The notes under the pieces are model-generated. The model did no database searches and was not told where the DNA came from. It saw only the letters and a list, made by a program, of their open reading frames with translations. A stretch of DNA of 12,219 nucleotides from an uncultured Slackia sp. (GTDB lineage: Bacteria; Actinomycetota; Coriobacteriia; Coriobacteriales; Eggerthellaceae). Made by a program: the position numbers and the translations under genes. Positions 1 to 6,881 of the stretch are shown in pieces. The stretch covers positions 1-12,219 of the forward strand of contig CAKUEV010000038.1 of NCBI GenBank assembly GCA_934646845.1, read 5' to 3'. Each line of letters begins with the position of its first letter. Position 1 is the stretch's first letter.

Positions 1-231
1 GAAGTGAATACTTCGGGCGCGTATGCCGAGTGCGCCGAGTACTATCCGTCGCCGTCGCTTTTGCAGGCGTTTTGCGCCGAAGGCGTTGCGTGCACGGTGG
101 GTACCGACGCGCACCGCAAGGAAGATATCGCGCGCGACATCGAACGCGCCTACGATTACATGCGCGCTGCCGGCTATACGCGGCTCGCCGTGCCTACGCG
201 CGGCCGTGGTGTGCGCATGGTTGATTTGTGA
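1..231 (+). CDS. PHP-domain phosphoesterase, C-terminal fragment (histidinol-phosphatase-like)
   Basis: Only the last 76 codons are in the window; the reading frame is open from base 1, so the gene starts upstream. The fragment shows the last strands of a PHP (polymerase and histidinol phosphatase) barrel: EVNTSG, then a YPSPSLL helix start, then GTDAHRKEDIARD. The Asp-Ala-His of the last motif (residues 36-38 of the fragment) is the typical metal-binding DxH at the end of the barrel, and the final AAGYTRLAV strand is also typical. These marks match HisK/HisJ-type histidinol-phosphatases and related PHP phosphoesterases, which remove phosphate using a metal cluster in the cytoplasm. The missing N-terminus prevents a choice between histidinol phosphatase and another PHP hydrolase. 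It ends in TGA followed by a hairpin terminator, so it closes the upstream transcription unit. Confidence 0.8.
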   Translation, partial: EVNTSGAYAECAEYYPSPSLLQAFCAEGVACTVGTDAHRKEDIARDIERAYDYMRAAGYTRLAVPTRGRGVRMVDL

Positions 232-238
232 CGTTGGC

Positions 239-265
239 AAGCCGCCTTCCGGGGCGGCTTCTTTA
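239..265 (+). terminator. Intrinsic terminator after the PHP gene
   Basis: A perfect 8-bp stem, AAGCCGCC (239-246) with GGCGGCTT (253-260), encloses a six-base loop and is followed by CTTTA. It starts 7 bases after the stop codon. The T-tract is short, so termination may be partial. Confidence 0.65.
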
Positions 266-291
266 TAGCGCGCGTCATGAACTCGCCGACC

Positions 292-316
292 TGTTAAGCG
301 CTACGAGCGTTTAATA
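292..316. repeat. Palindrome, degenerate copy of the repeat at 2090-2130
   Basis: TTAAGCGCT (294-302) and AGCGTTTAA (306-314) form a 9-bp stem with one G-T pair and an ACG loop; two more pairs extend it to 292-316. Bases 289-314 match 2095-2120 at 21 of 26 positions (ACCTG-TAA-CGCT-CGAGC-TTTA in common). It lies 43 bases before the Nif3-like start codon. No T-tract follows, so it is not a normal terminator. Its role is unknown: dispersed palindromic element or protein site. Confidence 0.6.
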
Positions 317-359
317 CGTGCCAATAACCAATACGGCTCGAAAGACAAGGAGGCCGATT

Positions 360-1268
360 ATGGCGAATGAAGAGGAATATGAGATTGATGAGGAGCAGCG
401 GGGCCTGCGCCATGTAGGACGTGGGCCTCTTGCGGAAAAGGGCGCACAGGCGCCTGCGTTGGTGGGCGAGCTCGCCTCAGCGCTGAACCGCATGTTTCCG
501 CCGGCCGATGCCGAATCGTGGGATAGAACCGGCCTGCTTGTGGGCGACCCTTTGACAAAAATCGAAGGCGTGGCCTGTGCACTCGATCCTACGGTGTTCG
601 CCGTTCGTGAAGCCGCGCAGCTCGGCGCGAACGTGCTCGTGACGCATCATCCTGCGTTTCTCGACCCGCCCGATTCGTTCATGCCTCTTTCGTCCCATGC
701 CTGCGTGCCGGGTTCGGTGGTGTTTGAGGCAGCGCGCCTGGGCGTAGCGCTTGCCAATTGGCACACGGCACTCGACGTGAGCGCGCCTGCGCAATCCATG
801 CTTCCGGGCATGCTGCGCCTGAAGCCCTCGGCTGTGCTTGAGCCGCTCGCTCGCGACGAATCGCTCGGCTATGGTCAGATTTGCGCCATCGACGCCAGTG
901 AGGGCCTCACGCTCGGCGACCTGTCGGCTCGTTGCACGGCGGTGTTCGGTCGTGCACCGCGCGTGTGGGGCGCCATGGACACGGCTCTTTCCACGGTTTG
1001 CACGTGGACGGGCGGCGCGGGCGATGCCGCTTCTGAGTGCGTGAAGCGTGGAATCGACGTGCTTGTGTGCGGCGAAGTGAAATACCATGCCGCGCTTGAA
1101 GTGTCGCAGCAGGGCCTGTGCATTATTGAGCTTGGCCACGATGTGTCGGAATTGCCATTTGCGCGAATTCTTGCCGAATCGTGCGCTCGCGTGGGCGTTA
1201 CTCGTGAGAAGATAACGTTGCTCGATCAAAACGATGCGTGGCAGCATCCCGAAACGAGGAGGGTCTAG
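360..1268 (+). CDS. Nif3-like dinuclear metal center protein (YbgI/YqfO family)
   Basis: A 302-residue protein. The ATG at 360 is chosen because AAGGAGG (347-353) lies six bases before it; a GTG at 318 in the same frame lacks such a site. Family signs in order: SWDRTGLLVGD (53-63), the metal-binding THHP (95-98), NWHTALD (133-139, His and Asp ligands), CGEVKYHAAL (237-246) and GHDVSE (259-264, last His and Glu ligands). Members form toroidal hexamers with two metal ions per subunit; the physiological reaction is not settled, though GTP cyclohydrolase-like activity has been claimed for some. The first 30 or so residues are acidic, lie before the conserved domain and look disordered. The stop overlaps the GTG start of the next gene, so the two are probably translationally coupled. 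Family confidence is high; function is unknown. Confidence 0.88.
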   Translation: MANEEEYEIDEEQRGLRHVGRGPLAEKGAQAPALVGELASALNRMFPPADAESWDRTGLLVGDPLTKIEGVACALDPTVFAVREAAQLGANVLVTHHPAFLDPPDSFMPLSSHACVPGSVVFEAARLGVALANWHTALDVSAPAQSMLPGMLRLKPSAVLEPLARDESLGYGQICAIDASEGLTLGDLSARCTAVFGRAPRVWGAMDTALSTVCTWTGGAGDAASECVKRGIDVLVCGEVKYHAALEVSQQGLCIIELGHDVSELPFARILAESCARVGVTREKITLLDQNDAWQHPETRRV

Positions 1269-2005
1269 TGCAGGTAACCCAAGAGCAAATCGCGGCGCTG
1301 TTGAAGCTTCAGGCGATCGATTCGGAATGCGCGCGACTGAACAAGCAACTCGACGAGCTTCCCCAGAAAATGGCGATTCTCGATGTGCGCCACAAGAAGG
1401 CGGCGCTTGCCGAAAAGCGCCGCACCATTGTGGGTATGCATAAAGATACGCAAACCCAGCTTGCGCACGCCGAGGGCGAAGATGCTGATTTGGCGCGCAA
1501 ATCAAAGGTGGCGCAAGACCTCATCGATACGGCGGGCGGTGACTACCGCTCCATTACGCTGCACAGCAAGGAGCTTTCAGGCTACCAAAAGCGTCGTGAC
1601 ACGCTCGTCGATGAAATTGCCGGCTATAAAGAAAAGCTTGCTCAAATGGAGAAACTCGAGGCCGAAATCGACACCATCGAGGCTTCGCTGTGCGCGAAAG
1701 AGGAAAAGCTCATCGCTGAATACCGCGCCAAGGGCGGCGAGATTCTGGCGAAGGTGAGCCAGTTCAAGCCCGAACGCGATCGCATGGTCGCATTCGTTAA
1801 CGATCAGAAACTGCTTGCGACCTACGAGCGTATCGCGAAGGCGAAAGGCGGCGTTGCGCTTTCCGCCTTGAACGAAAACGCTTGCACGGTATGCCGTACG
1901 ACGTTCGACCACAGTCGCGTGCTGGGGCTTCGCGCCGATGCTCCGCTTTCGGTATGCCCGAGTTGCGGCCGCCTCATGGTCGTCGACAAGAAGTATCGCG
2001 GCTAG
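1268..2005 (+). CDS. Coiled-coil protein with C-terminal C4 zinc ribbon (CT398/HP0958-like)
   Basis: A 245-residue protein. The GTG at 1268 is the chosen start: it overlaps the upstream stop (TAGTG) and follows AGGAGGG (1257-1263) at good spacing, whereas an ATG at 1238 has no ribosome site. Residues about 5-195 are rich in Lys, Glu, Gln and Leu with heptad-like spacing, predicting a long antiparallel coiled coil. Residues 206-233 carry two CxxC pairs (C206/C209 and C230/C233), matching the zf-RING_7 / C4-type zinc ribbon family. Relatives have been linked to nucleic acid binding or to chaperone-like roles in flagellar and secretion systems, but no flagellar genes occur here and the role in this lineage is unknown. 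It is coupled to the Nif3-like gene, a pairing I recall from other bacteria. A 276-base gap follows, so it closes this two-gene unit. Confidence 0.82.
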   Translation: MQVTQEQIAALLKLQAIDSECARLNKQLDELPQKMAILDVRHKKAALAEKRRTIVGMHKDTQTQLAHAEGEDADLARKSKVAQDLIDTAGGDYRSITLHSKELSGYQKRRDTLVDEIAGYKEKLAQMEKLEAEIDTIEASLCAKEEKLIAEYRAKGGEILAKVSQFKPERDRMVAFVNDQKLLATYERIAKAKGGVALSALNENACTVCRTTFDHSRVLGLRADAPLSVCPSCGRLMVVDKKYRG

Positions 2006-2089
2006 CCATCCGCGGTGCGGTTTCGGCTTCATGCAAAGCGTAAAGCGCGTTGCGTCGCATCGCGTGGTACTGTCGCATCGCGCCATCTG

Positions 2090-2130
2090 TTGAAACCTGC
2101 TAAACGCTCCGAGCATTTAGCAGGTTTCAA
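2090..2130. repeat. Long perfect palindrome between the zinc-ribbon gene and rpmB
   Basis: TTGAAACCTGCTAAA (2090-2104) pairs perfectly over 15 bp with TTTAGCAGGTTTCAA (2116-2130). Inside, after one C-A mismatch, GCT (2106-2108) pairs with AGC (2112-2114) around a CCG loop. No T-tract follows on either strand, which argues against a standard terminator. The core resembles 292-316. The change T294-A314 to C2100-G2120 keeps pairing, as expected if the hairpin itself is under selection. Confidence 0.75.
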
Positions 2131-2175
2131 AACGCCAGCGCGTTTGTGGCTTGCCGTTCACGTTTTCGACACAGA

Positions 2176-2203
2176 ACACAAGAAGTCACAACTTTTCTTG
2201 TGT
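2176..2203. promoter_or_regulatory. Inverted repeat overlapping the rpmB -35 region
   Basis: ACACAAGAA (2176-2184) and TTCTTGTGT (2195-2203) are a perfect 9-bp inverted repeat with a 10-base spacer. A second, overlapping pair is GTCACA (2185-2190) and TGTGAC (2201-2206). The right arm covers the proposed -35 hexamer, a position that suits a repressor or activator. It could also be the weak terminator of the upstream unit, though no T-tract follows. Confidence 0.45.
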
Positions 2204-2226
2204 GACCTCTAATCGTGTGTTATAGT
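2198..2226 (+). promoter_or_regulatory. Probable sigma-70-type promoter of rpmB
   Basis: TTGTGT (2198-2203), a 17-base spacer and TATAGT (2221-2226). Start of transcription is expected near 2233, giving a leader of about 50 bases before the rpmB ATG. The -10 is good and the -35 moderate. Confidence 0.5.
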
Positions 2227-2281
2227 AATCAAGCTTTTTTGCCTGTAATCAGAGATTATCTGAAGTAATGGAGTGAGAGAA

Positions 2282-2470
2282 ATGTCCCAGGTTTGTGAAA
2301 TTTGCGGTAAGCACCCCGTGGCCGGTCGCAGCATCAGCCACTCCCACCGCGTAACCAATCGTACCTTCCGTCCGAACATTCAGAAGGTTTCCGTCGTCGT
2401 CGACGGCAAGTCCCGCAAGATGAATGTCTGCACTTCCTGCATGAAGGCCGGCAAGGTCGTCCGCGGCTAA
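2282..2470 (+). CDS. rpmB: 50S ribosomal protein L28 (zinc-type)
   Basis: A 62-residue basic protein, the usual length for bacterial L28. It begins MSQVCEICGK and contains the family's HSHRVTNRTFRPNIQ core (20-34). Two CxxC pairs (C5/C8 and C50/C53) mark the zinc-binding 'C+' form. The ATG at 2282 follows GGAG (2270-2273); an in-frame GTG at 2273 is discarded because it sits within that site. L28 is a late-assembling protein of the large ribosomal subunit. The gene has its own promoter and a strong terminator, so it is probably transcribed alone, apart from the Asp23-fakA unit that follows it. Confidence 0.96.
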   Translation: MSQVCEICGKHPVAGRSISHSHRVTNRTFRPNIQKVSVVVDGKSRKMNVCTSCMKAGKVVRG

Positions 2471-2492
2471 AGCGCGACAACTGCACAGACGC

Positions 2493-2518
2493 AAAAGCCC
2501 GCTTCTGCGGGCTTTTTT
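2493..2518 (+). terminator. Strong intrinsic terminator after rpmB
   Basis: AAAAGCCCGC (2493-2502), loop TTCT, GCGGGCTTTT (2507-2516): a 10-bp perfect stem with six Ts at 2513-2518. The A-rich left arm may also let it act weakly on the minus strand. Confidence 0.92.
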
Positions 2519-2527
2519 GTGTGCAAG

Positions 2528-2550
2528 AGTACTTTGAGTATCAAAGTATT
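2528..2550. promoter_or_regulatory. Operator-like palindrome before the Asp23-fakA unit (MarR/FabT-like)
   Basis: TACTTTGA (2530-2537), GTA, TCAAAGTA (2541-2548) is a perfect 8-3-8 palindrome; G2529-T2549 and A2528-T2550 extend it to 10 bp. It ends in the proposed -35 hexamer of the next promoter and starts 10 bases after the rpmB terminator. The TTTGA-NNN-TCAAA core resembles the FabT site (MarR family, fatty acid control) known from Lactobacillales. The match is from memory and the regulator is not in the window. Confidence 0.5.
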
Positions 2551-2578
2551 ACCGCGCCTGCGTTGAAACGGGTATACT
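2549..2578 (+). promoter_or_regulatory. Probable promoter of the Asp23-fakA-recG-rsmD-coaD unit
   Basis: TATACT (2573-2578) is a good -10 hexamer. The best -35 is TTACCG (2549-2554) at 18 bases, only three of six consensus bases, which suggests a weak or activator-dependent promoter. Transcription would start near 2585, about 30 bases before the ATG at 2616. Confidence 0.5.
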
Positions 2579-2615
2579 TAATGTTTGTCTCGCAGTCGTG
2601 GGAAAGGACGATTTC

Positions 2616-2963
2616 ATGACGCAAAAGATTTCCGGCAATCTTCACGTATCGAACGACGTGCTGGCCGACCTCGCTGGTACCGCCGCCCTCGGCTGCTACG
2701 GCGTCGTTGGCATGGCAGCGCCTTCTTTGCAAGACGGCATCGCGAAGATTCTTCCCGCCAACCGCCTGCGCCGCGGCGTTATCGTGACGCCTCGCGAGGC
2801 TGGCATTCATGTCGATCTGTATGTGGTTATCGAATACGGCACCAACATCACCGTCGTTTCGCAGAACCTTATCGACAACGTTACCTATGTGCTCAATGAG
2901 TTTGCGCAGGTGCCGCTCGATGGCATTGAAGTGCACGTTCAGGGCATTAAAGTTCGCAAATAG
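2616..2963 (+). CDS. Asp23/Gls24 family protein (YloU-like)
   Basis: A 115-residue protein. The ATG at 2616 follows AAGGA (2604-2608) at seven bases; a GTG at 2598 lies upstream of that site and is discarded. The chain is typical of the Asp23/Gls24 (DUF322) family: GNLHVSNDVLADLAGTAAL at 7-25, GCYGVVGMA at 26-34, a basic linker, then GIHVDLYVVIEYGTNI (63-78) and a C-terminal amphipathic helix ending VHVQGIKV (107-114). Relatives include the S. aureus membrane-linked Asp23 and B. subtilis YloU; their molecular role is poorly defined. There is no signal peptide or membrane segment. The gene lies 39 bases before fakA, the same yloU-yloV pairing as in Firmicutes, which suggests a shared link to lipid or cell-envelope metabolism. 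Confidence 0.9.
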   Translation: MTQKISGNLHVSNDVLADLAGTAALGCYGVVGMAAPSLQDGIAKILPANRLRRGVIVTPREAGIHVDLYVVIEYGTNITVVSQNLIDNVTYVLNEFAQVPLDGIEVHVQGIKVRK

Positions 2964-3002
2964 CGAGCTTTGCTAAAGGTCATCGAGGAGACACCACCTA
3001 AT

Positions 3003-4640
3003 ATGAGCAACTATTCTACGCATGAAGTTCTGAACGCGATCGCTGCTGCCCAAAAGGCGCTTTCCGACCGCAAAGACGAGGTCAACCGCCTCAATGTGTT
3101 CCCCGTGCCCGATGGCGACACCGGCACGAACATGTCGCTCACCATGCAAATGGTCGTCGACAACCTTGCGAAGCTTCCGATTGGCGCTTCGAGCGCGGAA
3201 ATTCGCAAGACCATTACCACGGGTGCGCTCATGGGAGCCCGCGGCAATTCCGGCGTTATCACGTCGCAGATTCTGCGCGGCCTGTGCGAAGGCTTCGAAG
3301 GCTTCGAGGAAGAGGGCATTACCACCGCGTCGCTCGATTCCTGCTTCGCCCGCGCGACCGAAGTGGCGTTCCAGGCCGTGCGCAAGCCGGTTGAGGGCAC
3401 CATTCTTACCGTAATCAAGGATACCGCGGCTGCCGCGAAGAAGGCTCGCAAGAAGAAGCTCAGCACCGAAGAGGCGCTCGACTTCATCGTGAACGGCGCA
3501 TACGAATCGGTGCAGCGCACGCCCGAGTTCCTGCCCGTGCTGAAGGAGAACGGCGTCGTTGACGCCGGCGGTTTTGGCCTGGCTATTCTTATCGACGCGT
3601 TTGCCGCGACCCTCACGGGCAAGGAAGGCTTCGCTGGCGACGCGCTTGCGATGTCCCGCCCTGCTCCGAAGGCCGAAATCGAGCAGATCGATGACTGGGA
3701 TGTCGATTCCGCGTTCCGTTACTGCACCGAGTTCCTTGTGCATTCCAACACGGTCGATGTCGATGCCGCGAAAGACTTCCTGCCCACCATGGGCGACTGC
3801 GACCTCATGGTCGGAATGCATCCTAACTTCAAGGTGCACGTGCACTCCAACCGCCCCGACCAGGTTCTGGGCTGGTTCCTTACGCACGATTGCCAGATTT
3901 CTGAAGTGCATGTCCACAACATGAAGCTGCAAAGCGACGAGCGCAACGAGAAAATCGAGGCGCAGCTCGAGGCCGAGCACAAGCCGCTCGGCGTTGTGGC
4001 TGTGGCTCCCGGCTTCGGCACGGCCAAGATTCTTGAATCGCTCGGTGTTGACGTCGTTATTTCCGGCGGCCAAACCATGAACCCGTCCACGGCCGACATC
4101 CTTGCTGCCGTCAACAAGGTCAACGCTGACGCGGTCGTCGTTCTGCCTAACAACAAGAATATCATCATGGCTGCTCAGGCCTGCGTCGAGGTTTCCGAGA
4201 AGCCGTGCGCAGTCGTCGCCACCACCAGTGTGCCGCAGGCGTTCTCTGCGATGTTCGGCTTCGATGGTGAGGCTTCGCTCGAGGAAAACGTCGAAGCTAT
4301 GACGGAGGCTTTCGCCGAGGTGAAAACCGGCGAAGTCACCCATGCCATCAAAGATTCGAAAGACGCCCATGGCAACCCCATCAAAGATGGCGACGTTATT
4401 GGCATTGCCGATGGCTCCATCGAAGCCGTTGGCTCCGACGTCTCTGATGTCGTGCTTGCGCTTCTTGAAGCCATGGAGGCCGATGACGCCGATACCATGA
4501 CGATTCTCGCTGGCGAAGATTTCAGCGACGAAGCTCTGGACGCGCTGGTCGCTCGCATCGAAGAGACCTACGAAGATCTCGAGATTGACCCGCACCGCGG
4601 CGAACAGGCGCTTTATCCCGTCGTGTTCTCGCTCGAGTAG
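3003..4640 (+). CDS. fakA: Fatty acid kinase catalytic subunit FakA-like (DAK2 domain protein, YloV)
   Basis: A 545-residue protein, full length for the family. The ATG at 3003 is preceded by GAGGAG (2985-2990) at a rather long 12 bases; no better start exists. Residues 1-210 are a DAK2 (DhaL-like) kinase domain: FPVPDGDTGTNM (33-44, with metal/ATP residues D37, D39, N43), GARGNSGVITSQILRG (78-93), GTILTVIKD (132-140) and VDAGGFG (186-192). The middle domain has YCTEF (C241) and FKVHVHS (H279, H281), matching in position the Cys/His/His zinc ligands I recall in S. aureus FakA. Residues about 328-545 form a DegV/EDD-like C-terminal domain. FakA phosphorylates fatty acids held by a FakB partner to acyl-phosphate. 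No FakB gene is in the window. A function as another DAK2 kinase is possible but less likely. Confidence 0.88.
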   Translation: MSNYSTHEVLNAIAAAQKALSDRKDEVNRLNVFPVPDGDTGTNMSLTMQMVVDNLAKLPIGASSAEIRKTITTGALMGARGNSGVITSQILRGLCEGFEGFEEEGITTASLDSCFARATEVAFQAVRKPVEGTILTVIKDTAAAAKKARKKKLSTEEALDFIVNGAYESVQRTPEFLPVLKENGVVDAGGFGLAILIDAFAATLTGKEGFAGDALAMSRPAPKAEIEQIDDWDVDSAFRYCTEFLVHSNTVDVDAAKDFLPTMGDCDLMVGMHPNFKVHVHSNRPDQVLGWFLTHDCQISEVHVHNMKLQSDERNEKIEAQLEAEHKPLGVVAVAPGFGTAKILESLGVDVVISGGQTMNPSTADILAAVNKVNADAVVVLPNNKNIIMAAQACVEVSEKPCAVVATTSVPQAFSAMFGFDGEASLEENVEAMTEAFAEVKTGEVTHAIKDSKDAHGNPIKDGDVIGIADGSIEAVGSDVSDVVLALLEAMEADDADTMTILAGEDFSDEALDALVARIEETYEDLEIDPHRGEQALYPVVFSLE

Positions 4641-4655
4641 CGCAACAACCGCATC

Positions 4656-6881
4656 ATGTCTGACCGCTTGGCCGCCACCCTGGCTCTCGACGCGCCCGTG
4701 ACCTCTATCCCGGGCGTTTCGTCGGGCAGGGCGGCGGCTTTGTCGCGTTTTGGGGCCACGACGATTCGCGGCGTGCTCGCGCATTACCCCAAGCGCTATC
4801 TCGATATGTCGAATATCTGCACCATCGGGCAGGCGCGCATCGGCGAAAACGCCACCATCGTCGCCACGGTGCACGAGGTTGTTCTCAAGCGTCCCAAGCC
4901 GAAGTTCGATCTGGTGGAAGTCACGCTCGTCGATGGCACGGGCACGCTCATCGTCACCTTTTTCAAGCAGCCCTGGCTCGTGAAAACGCTCACTGCCGGC
5001 ATGCGCGTAAGCGTTGCGGGCAAAGTTGAGTTCAACTACGGTTTCTTGCGCATGACCATGCCGTTTCTCGACAAGGTCGATGGCGACAACGTCGAAGAGG
5101 TCACCGGGCAGGTGATTCCCGTGCATGCCGCTTCCGAGAAGGTGCCGCAAGGCCAGATGCGCCGCATCGTTCGAGGGGCGTTGGCTCAGCTCGGGCGCGT
5201 GTACGACCCGCTGCCCGCTTCGCTTCGCGCGAAGTATCGCCTTATGCCGCGTGCGGAAGCATTGCGCGCGATTCATTTCCCCGTCGATATGGCCGAACAA
5301 GCTCAGGCGCGTCGCCGTTTGGTGTATGAGGAAGTGCTTGCGCTCGAAATGCATTTGATGCAGCAGGCGCAGGCGGAGCTCGGCGATGGCTCGCCGCGCA
5401 CGCACGTGGTTGACGGTCCAGCCCGCAAGGCATTCGAAGAACACATGCCCTTTTCTTTGACGGGCGACCAACAGCACGCGGTTGCCGACATTTCGCAGCG
5501 CATGGCAGCCCCCGAACGCATGCGCCATATGCTTCTGGGCGATGTGGGCACGGGCAAAACCATGGTGGCGGCGTATGCGCTCGTTATGGCGGCCGATTCT
5601 GGTGAGCAGGCTCTTATGATGGGCCCCACCGAGGTGCTTGTCGACCAATATGCGCAGGGCTTGGGCCCGCTTCTTGAAAAATCGGGCGTGACGTGGGCAA
5701 AGCTCACGGGCTCAACGCCTGCTTCAGAACGCGAGTCGATTCTCGACGGCTTGGCTTCGGGCTCGATTTCGGTGTGCTTTGGCACGCATGCGCTGCTTGT
5801 GGGCGACGTGCTGTGCCATAATTGCGGACTCGTGATTATCGATGAGGAACAGCGTTTCGGCGTTGATCAGCGTGAGGCCCTTATGGCGAAGGGCGCGGCG
5901 TGCGATGTGCTCGAAATGACTGCGACGCCCATACCACGTACGCTCGCTCTGGCGCTGTACGGGTCTATGACGCAGTCGTATTTGCGCGAGGTTCCCTTCG
6001 AGCGTCCGCCGCGCACGACGAAGGTTTATGATTTCCGCGAACGCGGCCGTGCCTACGATGTGGCGCTTGAGGCATGCAAAAGGGGAGAGCAGGTTTATAT
6101 CGTGTGCCCCTTGGTTGGCTCTCAGGGCGAAGGGGCAGCGCACGCTTCCGGGCCGCGCCCGAAAGAGCGTTCGCGTTTCGGCTATTCCGGAACCGCCGGC
6201 GAGCAGGACGAGCCGGTGTATATCGATTCGTTCGACGATTTTTCGGGCGATGACGCGAAGGCGGCCGAGGCTCAGGCGAAATTCCTGCAGGCGAAAACAT
6301 TTTCCGCTTATAACGTTGGACTTTTGCACGGACGCATGAAAGCGGCGGCGAAGCGCGAGGTCATGGAGCGCTTCCGCGCAGGTGAAATCGATGTGCTCGT
6401 GAGCACGACGGTCATCGAGGTCGGCGTAGACGTTCCCAATGCGACGGTGATGATCGTGGAAGATGCCGATAAATTCGGCCTTTCTCAGCTCCACCAGCTG
6501 CGCGGACGCGTGGGCCGCGGCGAGAAGCCGGGCTTCATGTGCTTGATTTCTGCCACGGGCGATAAAGCGGCGTGCGAGCGCCTCTCGGCCATGGAGAAAA
6601 CCGAAGATGGCTTCAAGCTCGCCGAATATGACTTGTCACTTCGCCGCGAAGGCGATATTTTAGGCAATCGCCAGCATGGCGCTTCGGTGCTCAAACTCGT
6701 GAACGTGGTTCGCGACGGTGCGGTAATCGAAGCGGCTCATGCCGATGCGCGTGATTATATGGAAACGCAGGTTCGCGCGAACACGCTCGAATCAAAGCTC
6801 TATCTGCGCGAGGTGGACGCGGTTTTCGCCGCCGAAGCGCAGCGAAAGACGAATGCCGCGAGAAAAGGAGGCATGCGATGA
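4656..6881 (+). CDS. recG: ATP-dependent DNA helicase RecG
   Basis: A 741-residue protein, somewhat longer than the usual 680-700. It starts 15 bases after fakA with no clear ribosome site, so translation is probably coupled. An N-terminal wedge with OB fold occupies about 15-145 (SIPGVSSGRAAAL, HYPKRYLDMSN). The helicase core follows: LLGDVGTGKT (293-302, Walker A), IIDEEQRFGV (394-403, motif II), TATPIPRT (422-429), VGLLHGRMK (554-562), STTVIEVGVDVPNA (583-596), QLHQLRGRVGRG (611-622), then the TRG-type end LAEYDLSLRREGDILGNRQHG (split at 655-675). RecG remodels stalled forks and Holliday junctions. Oddities: DEEQ instead of the usual DEQH, RREGD instead of GPGD/E, and a hydrophilic insert at about 488-545. 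The wedge domain argues against Mfd. Its stop overlaps the rsmD start (ATGA). Confidence 0.95.
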   Translation: MSDRLAATLALDAPVTSIPGVSSGRAAALSRFGATTIRGVLAHYPKRYLDMSNICTIGQARIGENATIVATVHEVVLKRPKPKFDLVEVTLVDGTGTLIVTFFKQPWLVKTLTAGMRVSVAGKVEFNYGFLRMTMPFLDKVDGDNVEEVTGQVIPVHAASEKVPQGQMRRIVRGALAQLGRVYDPLPASLRAKYRLMPRAEALRAIHFPVDMAEQAQARRRLVYEEVLALEMHLMQQAQAELGDGSPRTHVVDGPARKAFEEHMPFSLTGDQQHAVADISQRMAAPERMRHMLLGDVGTGKTMVAAYALVMAADSGEQALMMGPTEVLVDQYAQGLGPLLEKSGVTWAKLTGSTPASERESILDGLASGSISVCFGTHALLVGDVLCHNCGLVIIDEEQRFGVDQREALMAKGAACDVLEMTATPIPRTLALALYGSMTQSYLREVPFERPPRTTKVYDFRERGRAYDVALEACKRGEQVYIVCPLVGSQGEGAAHASGPRPKERSRFGYSGTAGEQDEPVYIDSFDDFSGDDAKAAEAQAKFLQAKTFSAYNVGLLHGRMKAAAKREVMERFRAGEIDVLVSTTVIEVGVDVPNATVMIVEDADKFGLSQLHQLRGRVGRGEKPGFMCLISATGDKAACERLSAMEKTEDGFKLAEYDLSLRREGDILGNRQHGASVLKLVNVVRDGAVIEAAHADARDYMETQVRANTLESKLYLREVDAVFAAEAQRKTNAARKGGMR

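Noticed and set aside
318..360. GTG at 318 as an earlier start of the Nif3-like gene
   Set aside because: It lacks a ribosome site, whereas AAGGAGG stands six bases before the ATG at 360; the added 14 residues have no family match and overlap the approach to the palindrome.
477..1505. A 342-codon minus-strand open frame opposite the Nif3-like and zinc-ribbon genes
   Set aside because: Same reasoning: antisense shadow with Arg/His-rich composition, spanning the junction of two real genes.
2054..2082. Direct repeat GTCGCATCGCG at 2054-2064 and 2072-2082
   Set aside because: Only two 11-base copies in a GC-rich gap; no sign of a CRISPR or iteron array, and chance or slippage is enough to explain it.
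2973..5648. An open frame of 891 codons on the minus strand opposite fakA and recG
   Set aside because: It lies opposite two clearly recognised genes, has no ribosome site, and its product is rich in His, Arg, Gly and Ala as expected for the antisense of biased GC-rich codons. No family resemblance is seen.
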